Shown here: positions 26,708 through 34,353 of the stretch, piece after piece
Layout of the letters: each line of letters opens with the position of its first letter
How positions within the stretch are numbered: the first letter of the stretch is position 1
Source of the DNA: Paracoccus yibinensis
GTDB taxonomy: Bacteria > Pseudomonadota > Alphaproteobacteria > Rhodobacterales > Rhodobacteraceae
DNA length: 64,000 bases
NCBI RefSeq assembly: GCF_030846195.1
Contig: NZ_JAVCWH010000001.1
Coordinates: forward strand, 658,610-722,609
Direction: 5' to 3'
Position numbers and translations under genes: made by a program
Notes under the pieces: model-generated
Told to the model about the DNA's origin: nothing
Seen by the model: only the letters and a program-made list of their open reading frames with translations
Databases searched by the model: none

Positions 26708-27060
26708 ACATCAGTCAGCAATCTGGCGGATGACATCCGGGATCGCGCGCAATTGGCGACCCCGGAGTGGGCGCGGGATTATCTCATGACTCTGTAACCT
26801 GCGCTGCATGATCCCGGGCGAAGTAAGATCGGCAATTTCCCTCATGCCGCCCGAGATGATTCACCTGGATTACCGGCTTCTCTGCTTGCCCTCATGCAAA
26901 GAAGCCTGAGAGAGGCTCGGGCAAGCGGGTGTCACAAAACCACCTCGCCGACATGAGGGGTGCAAGCACAAGGGTGCTGACTACAAAGCTTGGGGTGGAA
27001 ACCGCCGAGGCGTCATCCTAGATTGTGGCCAGTGATGCTCGATGAGCAAGGAGCCGGGGC
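26708..27060. other. Intergenic region before crtW
   Basis: Nothing coding is seen in 350 bp. There is an inverted repeat, GCTTGCCC at 26884-26891 with GGGCAAGC at 26919-26926, enclosing an inner AGCC/GGCT hairpin (26903-26906 with 26914-26917). The crtW promoter must lie here, but no clear -35/-10 pair stands out. Confidence 0.6.
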
Positions 27061-27786
27061 TTGTCCGAAACAGTGCGACGCTTCCCTTCATCCAGCCTCG
27101 TCGGCGCTGCATTGGCCGCGGGGGTGATCTGCGCCTGGATCGCCGTGCATGTCTTTGCCGTCTGGCACCTGGACGCGGCAGCTTCGCCCCTTCTGGCGAC
27201 CGCCTGCCTGATCGGGCTGACCTGGCTGTCGGTCGGGCTGTTCATCGTCGCCCATGACGCGATGCATGGCGCGATCGTTCCGGGAAGCCCCCGGACGAAC
27301 AGGGCCTTCGGAACCCTGGCGCTGCTGCTTTTCGCGGGGTTTTCCTGGCGCAAGCTGATCGTCAAGCACATGGCCCATCACCGTCATGCCGGCACCGATG
27401 ACGATCCCGACTTCAGCCACGGCGGACCGGTCGCATGGTATATCGACTTCGTGCGCACCTATTTCGGCTGGCGCGAGTTCTGGGTGCTGGGAACGTCGGT
27501 CATCCTCTATGCGCTGATCCTGGGACCGCGCTGGCCTTATGTCGCGTTTTGGGCCGTGCCCTCGATCCTTGCCTCGATGCAGCTTTTCATCTTCGGCACC
27601 TGGCTGCCGCACCGGCCGGGGCATGACGCCTTTCCCGACCGGCACAACGCGCGGTCCACCCGGTTCGGCAATCCGCTGTCGCTGCTGACCTGCTTTCACT
27701 TCGGCGGCTATCACCATGAACACCATCTTTACCCGTCGGTGCCGTGGTGGCGGTTGCCCTCGACCCGGAAAAGAGGTGGGGCATGA
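27061..27786 (+). CDS. crtW: Beta-carotene 4-ketolase
   Basis: This 241-residue integral membrane di-iron oxygenase adds 4-keto groups to beta-carotene or zeaxanthin, giving canthaxanthin or astaxanthin. The histidine boxes are all present: HDAMH near residue 65, HMAHHRH near 101 and HHEHH near 220. The flanking HAGTDDDPDFSHGGPV and FGTWLPHRPGHDAFPDRHNARS stretches are near-identical to Paracoccus CrtW as I remember it. The start is TTG with AAGGAG 7 nt upstream. It overlaps crtZ by 4 bp. The genes for the upstream pathway (crtE, B, I, Y) are not next to it. Confidence 0.97.
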   Translation: MSETVRRFPSSSLVGAALAAGVICAWIAVHVFAVWHLDAAASPLLATACLIGLTWLSVGLFIVAHDAMHGAIVPGSPRTNRAFGTLALLLFAGFSWRKLIVKHMAHHRHAGTDDDPDFSHGGPVAWYIDFVRTYFGWREFWVLGTSVILYALILGPRWPYVAFWAVPSILASMQLFIFGTWLPHRPGHDAFPDRHNARSTRFGNPLSLLTCFHFGGYHHEHHLYPSVPWWRLPSTRKRGGA

Positions 27787-28310
27787 ACGTCCTGATGCCG
27801 ATCGTCATCGTCGTCCTGACCGTGGTGGCCATGGAGGGCATCGCCTATTCCGTCCACCGCTGGATCATGCACGGTCCCCTGGGCTGGGGTTGGCACAAGT
27901 CGCACCACGAGGAAACCCACGGCCCGTTCGAGAAGAACGACCTTTACGCGGTGGTCTTCGCCGTGATCTCGATCCTGCTGTTCGCGATCGGCAGCGCCTG
28001 GTGGCCGTGGCTGTGGTGGGTCGCGGTCGGCGCGACCGTTTACGGCGTGATCTATTTTATTGTCCACGACGGGTTGGTCCACCAGCGATGGCCCTTCCGC
28101 TATGTCCCCCGGCGCGGCTATTTCCGAAGGCTTTACCAGGCACACCGTCTGCACCACGCGGTCGAGGGCCGGGACGATTGTGTGTCCTTCGGCTTCGTCT
28201 ATGCGCCGCCGGTCGAGGATCTGAAGGCGCGGCTCAAGGCCTCGGGCGTTCTGGCGCAGCGCCAGTCGCAGCATCCCGACGCATGGCGGGCCGACCGCGC
28301 CGAAGACTGA
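27783..28310 (+). CDS. crtZ: Beta-carotene 3-hydroxylase
   Basis: This 175-residue fatty-acid-hydroxylase-superfamily enzyme hydroxylates the beta-ionone rings, completing astaxanthin synthesis with CrtW. The histidine boxes YSVHRWIMHGPLGWGWHKSHHE (N-terminal half) and VHDGLVHQRWPF, then HRLHHAV, are those of CrtZ. About four hydrophobic segments occur. The ATG lies inside the crtW stop codon (ATGA). The length matches known Paracoccus CrtZ proteins closely, with a slightly longer C-terminus. It is the last gene of this carotenoid operon. Confidence 0.97.
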   Translation: MNVLMPIVIVVLTVVAMEGIAYSVHRWIMHGPLGWGWHKSHHEETHGPFEKNDLYAVVFAVISILLFAIGSAWWPWLWWVAVGATVYGVIYFIVHDGLVHQRWPFRYVPRRGYFRRLYQAHRLHHAVEGRDDCVSFGFVYAPPVEDLKARLKASGVLAQRQSQHPDAWRADRAED

Positions 28311-28403
28311 TCTGTCAACACGTCTCGCGGTCCCCTTTCCTGCCTATGCTGCCTGTTTCCCATTGTCCTGCGCCCTGATGCGGGCATCATTTGGTCTGAT
28401 GAA

Positions 28404-28421
28404 TTCAACAAAGCTGTTGAA
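28404..28421. promoter_or_regulatory. 18-bp dyad between crtZ and the PQQ dehydrogenase
   Basis: A perfect inverted repeat TTCAACA-N4-TGTTGAA lies 174 bp before the dehydrogenase start. It resembles an operator of a dimeric regulator. No regulator gene is adjacent, so the binder is unknown. Confidence 0.35.
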
Positions 28422-28594
28422 AAGCTTATGCCGTCATAGATCATCCCCCCTCAGGCACCGACACGGCTGAACATCAGAAGAACCGCGAATTCCATTCGCC
28501 AGTCGGGTCGGACCTGACCGTTGCGATGGGTGGCCTTTGGAGGAGGCGCCGCCCGATCGTGCCAGACATGGGACTGCATCAGGGAGGAGACACC

Positions 28595-29971
28595 ATGAGA
28601 CACGCAAGACTTTGCGGACTGCTTCTGACGACTGCCCTTGCAACGCCGGCCTTTGCCCAGGACAACCTGGAAACGCTGCAGGGAATGCAGCGCACCGACG
28701 CCACCTTTACCCGCATCGATCAGGCCGGCCCGAACGCAGAAGCGCTGAAGGCCATCGTGCCGCATATCAACGTGCCCGACGGATTCGAAGTCAGCCTTTA
28801 CGCGGTCGTCCCGGACGCACGGTCCATGGCGGTCGCGCCGCAGGGCACCGTCGTCTTTGTCGGCACGCGCAAGGACAAGGTCTGGTCGGTCGTGGACCGT
28901 GACCGCGACCGGGTCGCCGACGAGGTGATGGATTTCGCCCCCTCGCTGACCTTCGACATTCCGAACGGGCCCTGCTTCTCGCCCGACGGGTTCCTGTATA
29001 TCGCGGAACGCAATCGCGTGCTGCAATTCCCCGCGGCCGAGTTCTTCTTTGAAGGCCCCGATCCCGCCGTGGGCACCGTCGTGTCCCAGGGCCAGCTGAT
29101 CCCGGCCGAGGAGGAAAGCTTCAACCACACCGCCCGCGTGTGCCGCATCGGGCCGGACGGCAAGCTTTATATCTCGCTGGGCCAGCCCTACAACGTGCAG
29201 CCCCAGGACAAGCTTGAGAAATACGACGAGATCGGGATCGGCGGCATCATCCGCATGAATACCGACGGCACCGAACGAGAGGTCTTCACGCGCGGCGTCC
29301 GCAACTCGGTCGGGCATGACTTCAACCCGGCCAATGGCGACCTGTGGTTCACCGACAACCAGGTGGACGGAATGGGCGACGACATCCCGCCGGGCGAGTT
29401 GAACCGCCAGACCGAGGCAGGCCAGCATTTCGGCTTCCCCTGGACCAATGCCGAGGTCGAGGTTCCCGACTACAAGGACGTCCCGCGCCCCGAGGGGGTG
29501 GAGTTCGTCGAGCCGCAGGTCAAGATGGACGCCCATGCGGCCGACCTTGGGATGCGGTTCTATACCGGCAATTCCTTCCCCGAGGAGTATCGCGGCGGCA
29601 TCTTCTCGGCCCAGCACGGCAGTTGGAACCGGACCACGCCCATCGGCGCGCGGGTCATGTTCACCCGCCTTGACGCCGACGGCAATGCCGCCGGGACCGA
29701 GGTCTTCGCCGACGGCTGGCTGGACGAGGAAACGGGCGAATACCGGGGCCGCCCCATGGACATTGCCTTCCTGCGCGACGGGTCGATGCTGGTGTCGGAC
29801 GATTTTGCCGGGGCGATCTGGCGGATCGCCTATACCGGCGATGCTTCGACGCAGGACAGTGCCGCCGGAGGCACGGATGCGCCAGCGGCCGATGCGCCTG
29901 CCAGCGCCGCAGCCGACGGTGCCGGTGGCGACGACGCGGCGGAAACCCTGCCCTCGGCGCCTGCCAACTGA
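28595..29971 (+). CDS. PQQ-dependent sugar dehydrogenase (sorbosone dehydrogenase family)
   Basis: This 458-residue periplasmic quinoprotein has a signal peptide (residues 1-22, cleavage after ATPAFA) and a six-bladed beta-propeller of the glucose/sorbosone dehydrogenase type. Family blocks include MAVAPQGTVVFVGTR, GPCFSPDGFLYIAERNRV, GPDGKLYISLGQPYN, GVRNSVGHDFNPANGDLWFTDN, PGELNRQTEAGQHFGFPW and the final GRPMDIAFLRDGSMLVSDDFAGAIWRIAY. A C-terminal alanine/aspartate-rich tail (about 418-458) follows the propeller and is low-complexity. AGGGAGGAG precedes the ATG. The next gene is a cytochrome c, a probable electron acceptor. PQQ biosynthesis genes are not in the window. Confidence 0.9.
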   Translation: MRHARLCGLLLTTALATPAFAQDNLETLQGMQRTDATFTRIDQAGPNAEALKAIVPHINVPDGFEVSLYAVVPDARSMAVAPQGTVVFVGTRKDKVWSVVDRDRDRVADEVMDFAPSLTFDIPNGPCFSPDGFLYIAERNRVLQFPAAEFFFEGPDPAVGTVVSQGQLIPAEEESFNHTARVCRIGPDGKLYISLGQPYNVQPQDKLEKYDEIGIGGIIRMNTDGTEREVFTRGVRNSVGHDFNPANGDLWFTDNQVDGMGDDIPPGELNRQTEAGQHFGFPWTNAEVEVPDYKDVPRPEGVEFVEPQVKMDAHAADLGMRFYTGNSFPEEYRGGIFSAQHGSWNRTTPIGARVMFTRLDADGNAAGTEVFADGWLDEETGEYRGRPMDIAFLRDGSMLVSDDFAGAIWRIAYTGDASTQDSAAGGTDAPAADAPASAAADGAGGDDAAETLPSAPAN

Positions 29972-29977
29972 TCCAAG

Positions 29978-30001
29978 CCGGGGCGGTGAACGCCGCCCCG
30001 G
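29978..30001 (+). other. Intercistronic GC hairpin after the PQQ dehydrogenase gene
   Basis: A 9-bp stem CCGGGGCGG/CCGCCCCGG with a 6-nt loop starts 7 bases past the stop. There is no T-run, so it more likely stabilises mRNA or gives partial termination before the cytochrome gene. Confidence 0.55.
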
Positions 30002-30025
30002 ACCCCTCCACGAAGGCAGCACATC

Positions 30026-30349
30026 ATGAGATCATTTTTCGGCGCGGTTCTTGTCGCCGCGTGCGGCCTGGGTGCCGGTGCCGTTCTGGCGCAGACCGCC
30101 ACCCCGCCGGCCCAGACCCAGACATGCCGGGTCTGCCACGGCCTTGACGGGACGGGGACCAACCCGATGATCCCCAATATCGGCGGGCAGAGCGAGGAAT
30201 ATCTGTCCAAGCAGTTGCAGGATTTCCGTGCAGGCAGGCGCGAGGATCCGCAGATGAGCATCATCGCGCGCGACCTGACGGACGAGGACATCAAGGCCCT
30301 TTCCGCCTGGTTCGCCTCGATTACCGCAACCTACGCCCTGCCCCAGTGA
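30026..30349 (+). CDS. Class I c-type cytochrome
   Basis: This 107-residue periplasmic cytochrome has a signal peptide (1-22, cleaved near AVLAQ), one heme-binding C-x-x-C-H motif (C34-R-V-C37-H38), and a probable axial methionine in DPQMSIIAR at about residue 77. It follows the PQQ dehydrogenase by 54 bp with a GC hairpin between them, and probably passes electrons from that enzyme to the respiratory chain. The single-heme, about 85-residue mature protein is of the cytochrome c553/c5 type (IPNIGGQSEEYLSKQLQDFRAGRRE). The operon pairing is inferred. Confidence 0.9.
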   Translation: MRSFFGAVLVAACGLGAGAVLAQTATPPAQTQTCRVCHGLDGTGTNPMIPNIGGQSEEYLSKQLQDFRAGRREDPQMSIIARDLTDEDIKALSAWFASITATYALPQ

Positions 30350-30364
30350 TCCGCTGTCCTGCCG

Positions 30365-30891
30365 TCAGGCCACGCGGTCCGACGGTTCGCGGCCGGCAAA
30401 GAAGGCGTCCAGGTTGTCCAATGCCCTGAAGCCCATGGCATCGCGGGTTTCTTCGGTGGCCGAACCGATATGAGGCAGCAGGAAGACGTTGGGCAAAGCC
30501 GCCAGGGCGGGATTGCCGCCCGGTTCGGTCCTGAACACATCCAGGCCGGCGGCGAAAATCCGGCCCGACCGCAGCGCCTGGACAAGCGCATCCTCGTCGA
30601 TCAGGATCCCCCACGCCGTGTTCACGACGATGGCCTTGTCGGGAAGCATCGCCAGGGTCCGGGCATTGATGATCCCGTCATTGCCGGGCGTCGCCGGGCA
30701 GTGCAGGCTGAGAACGTCCGACCCGGACAGAAGGCTTTCCAGGCTGTCGTGGAAGATCAGGCGGCGACAAGGTCTTGCGGGGACAGCACCCTGTCATCGG
30801 GATTCAGCATCAGGTCGTAATCCCGCGCGGCCCTTTGCTCGACGGCGGGGCGGAGCCTGCGGGTCAACACCAGCCTGGGTTTGGTCATCAT
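30365..30891 (-). pseudogene. 2-hydroxyacid (D-glycerate) dehydrogenase, internally deleted
   Basis: The first 43 codons (from the ATG at 30888; start 30891 or 30888) read as the N-terminus of a D-2-hydroxyacid dehydrogenase (TKPRLVLTRRL, DYDLMLNPDDRVLSPQDLVAA). A TGA at 30757-30759 then ends the frame. In the +1 frame the sequence continues directly as the C-terminal half (LIFHDSLESLLSGSDVLSLHC, then PDKAIVVNTAWGILIDEDALV and LLPHIGSATEETRDAMG) down to TGA at 30365. Family members are about 320 residues; roughly 150 residues, including the start of the NAD-binding domain, are missing. A single out-of-frame deletion at the junction explains both features. It lies upstream of a TRAP transporter for organic acids, so it may be a relic of that catabolic locus. 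Confidence 0.85.
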
Positions 30892-31094
30892 GGCCCCCTG
30901 CATGTCGCCACCCGTGCCCAAGGCACGGTCGGCCGCGGTTCATTCAGGGCCATCTAGGCGAGCTTGCTGACGAATAGATCGAAAAAATGCAAAATGTCCC
31001 CCAAAAGTACAGTTGCGCAAATCCGTTTCGTCGGCCCTAGTGAACAGGCAATATAATGTCGCGCCAAGCGGCTTCATTGTCTGGGAGGACACCG

Positions 31095-32231
31095 ATGACC
31101 GACACAGTCGACTCAGCGCGATTTTCGCGCCGATCTTTCCTGCGCACCGGCGCCATGGGCGGGACCGCCGCTGCGGCAGTGGCCCTGGCGGCGCCGCCCG
31201 TGCTTGCACAGGCCCCGATCGTCATGAAGATGCAGACGTCGTGGCCCGCCTCGGACATCTGGCAGCAGATGGCCCAGGATTACGTGACACGGGTCGAGGA
31301 AATGTCGGGCGGTCGCTTGACGGTCGACCTGCTGCCCGCCGGGGCGGTCGTCGGTGCCTTCCAGGTGATGGATGCGGTGCATGACGGCGTGATCGACGCG
31401 GCCCATACCGTGCCGGTCTATTGGTACGGCAAGTCCAAGGCCGCCTCGTTCTTCGGGACCGGCCCGGTCTTCGGCGGCTCGGCCTCGACCATGCTGGCCT
31501 GGTTCTATCAGGGCGGCGGCGCCGAGCTTTACCGCGAACTGACCCAGGATATGCTGGGCCTGAACGTCTATGGCTACATGGGTATGCCGATGCCCGCGCA
31601 GCCCTTCGGCTGGTTCAAGAACCCGGTCAACACCGTCGCCGACGTGCAGGGGCTGAAATACCGCACCGTGGGCCTTGCGGCGGACCTGTTGCAGGGCATG
31701 GGGATGTCCGTGGCCCAGTTGCCCGGAGGCGAGATCGTGCCCGCGATGGAACGCGGCGTGATCGACGCCTTCGAATTCAACAACCCGACATCCGACCGCC
31801 GCTTCGGCGCGCAGGACGTGGCCACGAACTATTACCTGGCGTCCTATCACCAGGCCTCGGAATCGTTCGAATTCATCTTCAACCGCGATTTCATGGACGA
31901 CCTTCCCGAGGATCTGCAGGCGATCCTGAAATACGGCGTCGAGGCATCGGCGACGGCGAACCTGGCCCTGGCGATGCGCGAATATTCCAAGGATCTGGCC
32001 GAACTGGCTGCGGGTGGCGTGACCGTTCACCGGACCCCGCAAGAGATCCTGTCCGCCCAGATCGAGGCCTGGGACAAGCTGATCGTGGACCTGGAATCCG
32101 ATCCCTTCAACAAGAAGGTCATGGACAGCCAGCGCGCCTGGACGGAACAGGTGGCCTTTTACGAGCTGATGAACGCGCCGGACCTGGGGCTTGCCTACGA
32201 ACACTACTATCCCGGCAAGCTGAAGCTGTGA
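31095..32231 (+). CDS. TRAP transporter substrate-binding protein (DctP family), Tat-exported
   Basis: This 378-residue periplasmic solute receptor has a twin-arginine signal (SRRSFLRTG, Arg12-Arg13), a hydrophobic stretch and an AQA-type cleavage site near residue 40. The mature protein has the DctP/TakP fold with GRLTVDLLPAG, GLKYRTVGL and PTSDRRFGAQDVA. The signal and general pattern recall TakP-like receptors for 2-oxo/hydroxy acids, but the ligand is not certain. GGGAGGAC precedes the ATG. Small and large permease genes follow, then an amidase. The tatABC genes that would export it are also in this window. Confidence 0.93.
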   Translation: MTDTVDSARFSRRSFLRTGAMGGTAAAAVALAAPPVLAQAPIVMKMQTSWPASDIWQQMAQDYVTRVEEMSGGRLTVDLLPAGAVVGAFQVMDAVHDGVIDAAHTVPVYWYGKSKAASFFGTGPVFGGSASTMLAWFYQGGGAELYRELTQDMLGLNVYGYMGMPMPAQPFGWFKNPVNTVADVQGLKYRTVGLAADLLQGMGMSVAQLPGGEIVPAMERGVIDAFEFNNPTSDRRFGAQDVATNYYLASYHQASESFEFIFNRDFMDDLPEDLQAILKYGVEASATANLALAMREYSKDLAELAAGGVTVHRTPQEILSAQIEAWDKLIVDLESDPFNKKVMDSQRAWTEQVAFYELMNAPDLGLAYEHYYPGKLKL

Positions 32232-32238
32232 CCGCCGG

Positions 32239-32261
32239 GGGCGCGGGATATCCCCGCGCCC
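32239..32261 (+). other. Intercistronic GC hairpin after the TRAP receptor gene
   Basis: A 9-bp stem GGGCGCGGG/CCCGCGCCC with a 5-nt loop begins 7 bases after the stop and has no T-run. It probably raises the level of receptor mRNA relative to the permease genes. Confidence 0.55.
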
Positions 32262-32298
32262 GCCCGCCCCGTGACGTGGCTGCCAGGAGCTTTCCGCA

Positions 32299-32883
32299 AT
32301 GCAGAAGTACATCCAGTTCGCCGACGCCCTTTCGGCCTGGTTCGGCAAGGCCTTTGCATGGCTGATCATCCTGATGACCATCGGGATGAGCTATGAGGTC
32401 ATGGTCCGCTATCTGTTCAACCGGCCGACGCCCTGGGCACTGGATATCAGCTTCATCATGTATGGCACGCTGTTCATGATGGGCGGCGCCTATACGCTGT
32501 CGCGCGGCGGCCATGTGCGGGGCGACTTCCTGTATCGGCTGTGGTCGCCCCGCACCCAGGCGCGGGTCGATCTTGTCCTGTACTTCCTGTTCTTCTTTCC
32601 GGGCATCCTGGCGCTGATCTTTGCGGGATGGAAATACGCCGCCCGATCCTGGAGCTATGGCGAGGTTTCGGTGAACAGCCCCGCCGGCATCCCGATCTAT
32701 CAGTTCAAGACGGTGATCGTCGCGGCCGGGATCCTGCTGTTCCTGCAAGGGATCGCGCAGGTCATGCGCTGCATCATCTGCATCCGCACCGGCACCTGGC
32801 CGCCGCTGGCCCACGACATCGAGGAAACCGAGACGATCCTGATGCATCAGGAAACCCACGACCAACCCCACGGCCCGGCCTGA
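32299..32883 (+). CDS. TRAP transporter small permease (DctQ family)
   Basis: This 194-residue inner-membrane protein has four hydrophobic helices and the DctQ features MVRYLFNRPTPWALDISFIMYG and the GGAYTLSRGGHVRGDFLY loop. It complexes with the large permease. AGGAGC lies upstream of the ATG. The acidic, glutamine-rich C-terminus is unusual but not diagnostic. It sits 67 bp after the receptor gene and 45 bp before the large permease gene. Confidence 0.92.
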   Translation: MQKYIQFADALSAWFGKAFAWLIILMTIGMSYEVMVRYLFNRPTPWALDISFIMYGTLFMMGGAYTLSRGGHVRGDFLYRLWSPRTQARVDLVLYFLFFFPGILALIFAGWKYAARSWSYGEVSVNSPAGIPIYQFKTVIVAAGILLFLQGIAQVMRCIICIRTGTWPPLAHDIEETETILMHQETHDQPHGPA

Positions 32884-32928
32884 CGCCGGCATGTCCCCCT
32901 TGCCACCCCCGAAGCTGGAGCTAGCGCC

Positions 32929-34353
32929 GTGACCGATCCCCAGATCGCCCTGTTCATGCTTGGTATCTTCATTTTCTGCGTGTTTCTGGGCTTTCCCATT
33001 GCCTTTACCCTGATGGCCATCGGCATCGGGTTCGGCTATTACGCCTATTACGATCCGGGCCGGATGTGGCGGGCGTTCAACCGCCTGGAAGACGACGCGG
33101 GGCTTTGGGAATCCACGCGGCTTTGGATCGAGGGGCTTTACAACAACCGGATCTTCGACCTGTTCGTGAACCAGACCTATACGGTCATCTCGAACGAAGT
33201 GCTGACGGCCGTGCCGCTGTTCCTGTTCATGGGATACATCGTCGAGCGCGCCAATATCGTGGACAAGCTGTTCAGCACCCTTGCGGTGGCGACGCGCAGC
33301 ATTCCGGGCGCCCTGGGTGTCGCGGCCCTGATCACCTGCGCGCTGTTTGCAACCGCCACAGGGATTGTGGGGGCCGTGGTAACGCTGATGGGCCTTCTGG
33401 CGTTTCCGCAGATGCTGAGGATGCGGTACAGCCACAGCTTCGCGGCGGGGATCATATGCGCGGGCGGCACCCTGGGGATCCTGATCCCGCCGTCGATCAT
33501 GCTGATCGTCTATGCCGCGGCGTCCGGGGTGTCGATCGTCCGGCTGTATGCCGCGGCGCTGTTGCCGGGCCTTGTGCTGGTCGGCCTCTATTTCATCTAT
33601 ATCGTGACGCGGGCCATCCTGAACCCCACCCTGGCACCCAAGCCGACCGAGGAAGAGGTTCCCAGCCTGCCGCTGGGCAAGCTGCTGTGGTTGCTTGCCA
33701 CCAGCTTTCTTCCGCTGGCCATGCTGATCCTGGCTGTTCTGGGCTCGATCCTGTTCGGCCTTGCGACCCCGACCGAGGCCGCTTCGATCGGTGCCCTGGG
33801 CGGCATCCTTCTGGCCATCGCCTATCGCGCGATGACCTTCGACCGGCTTCGCGAAAGCGTCTATCTGACGGTCCGCACCACGGCCATGGTCTGCTGGCTG
33901 TTCGTGGGATCCTATACCTTCTCCGCCGTCTTCAGCTATCTGGGCGGAGAACAGGTGATCGCGGAATTCGTGGCCGGGCTGGATCTGACGCCGATCCAGT
34001 TCCTGCTCATGGCGCAGCTCATCATCTTCCTTCTGGGCTGGCCGCTGGAATGGTCGGAAATCATCATCATCTTCGTGCCGATCTTCCTGCCCCTACTGCC
34101 GATGTTCGGGATCGACCCGCTATTCTTCGGGGTGCTTGTCGCCCTCAACCTCCAGACCAGCTTCCTGACGCCGCCCATGGCGATGAGCGCCTATTACCTC
34201 AAGGGCATCGCGCCAGCCAACGTCAAGCTGACCGAGATCTTCTCGGGGGTGCTGCCCTATTGCGGCCTTGTCATCATCGCCATGGTGCTGATGTATGTCT
34301 TCCCGCAGATCGTCTTCAGCCTGCCGGATGCCGTCTATGGCGTCGCGCGATAA
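32929..34353 (+). CDS. TRAP transporter large permease (DctM family)
   Basis: This 474-residue Na+-driven permease has about 12 membrane helices. The DctM block GILIPPSIMLIVYA and LLRMRYSHSFAAGIICAGGTLGI-like segment (LRMRYSHSFAAGIICAG) lie near residues 160-190, with the second re-entrant region GWPLEWSEIIIIFVPIFLPLL at about 370. The start is GTG with GGAG upstream. Compared with shorter family members, it has an inserted cytoplasmic loop (about 40-75), a feature of the TakP-associated large subunits. Its end overlaps the amidase start by 17 bp. Confidence 0.93.
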   Translation: MTDPQIALFMLGIFIFCVFLGFPIAFTLMAIGIGFGYYAYYDPGRMWRAFNRLEDDAGLWESTRLWIEGLYNNRIFDLFVNQTYTVISNEVLTAVPLFLFMGYIVERANIVDKLFSTLAVATRSIPGALGVAALITCALFATATGIVGAVVTLMGLLAFPQMLRMRYSHSFAAGIICAGGTLGILIPPSIMLIVYAAASGVSIVRLYAAALLPGLVLVGLYFIYIVTRAILNPTLAPKPTEEEVPSLPLGKLLWLLATSFLPLAMLILAVLGSILFGLATPTEAASIGALGGILLAIAYRAMTFDRLRESVYLTVRTTAMVCWLFVGSYTFSAVFSYLGGEQVIAEFVAGLDLTPIQFLLMAQLIIFLLGWPLEWSEIIIIFVPIFLPLLPMFGIDPLFFGVLVALNLQTSFLTPPMAMSAYYLKGIAPANVKLTEIFSGVLPYCGLVIIAMVLMYVFPQIVFSLPDAVYGVAR

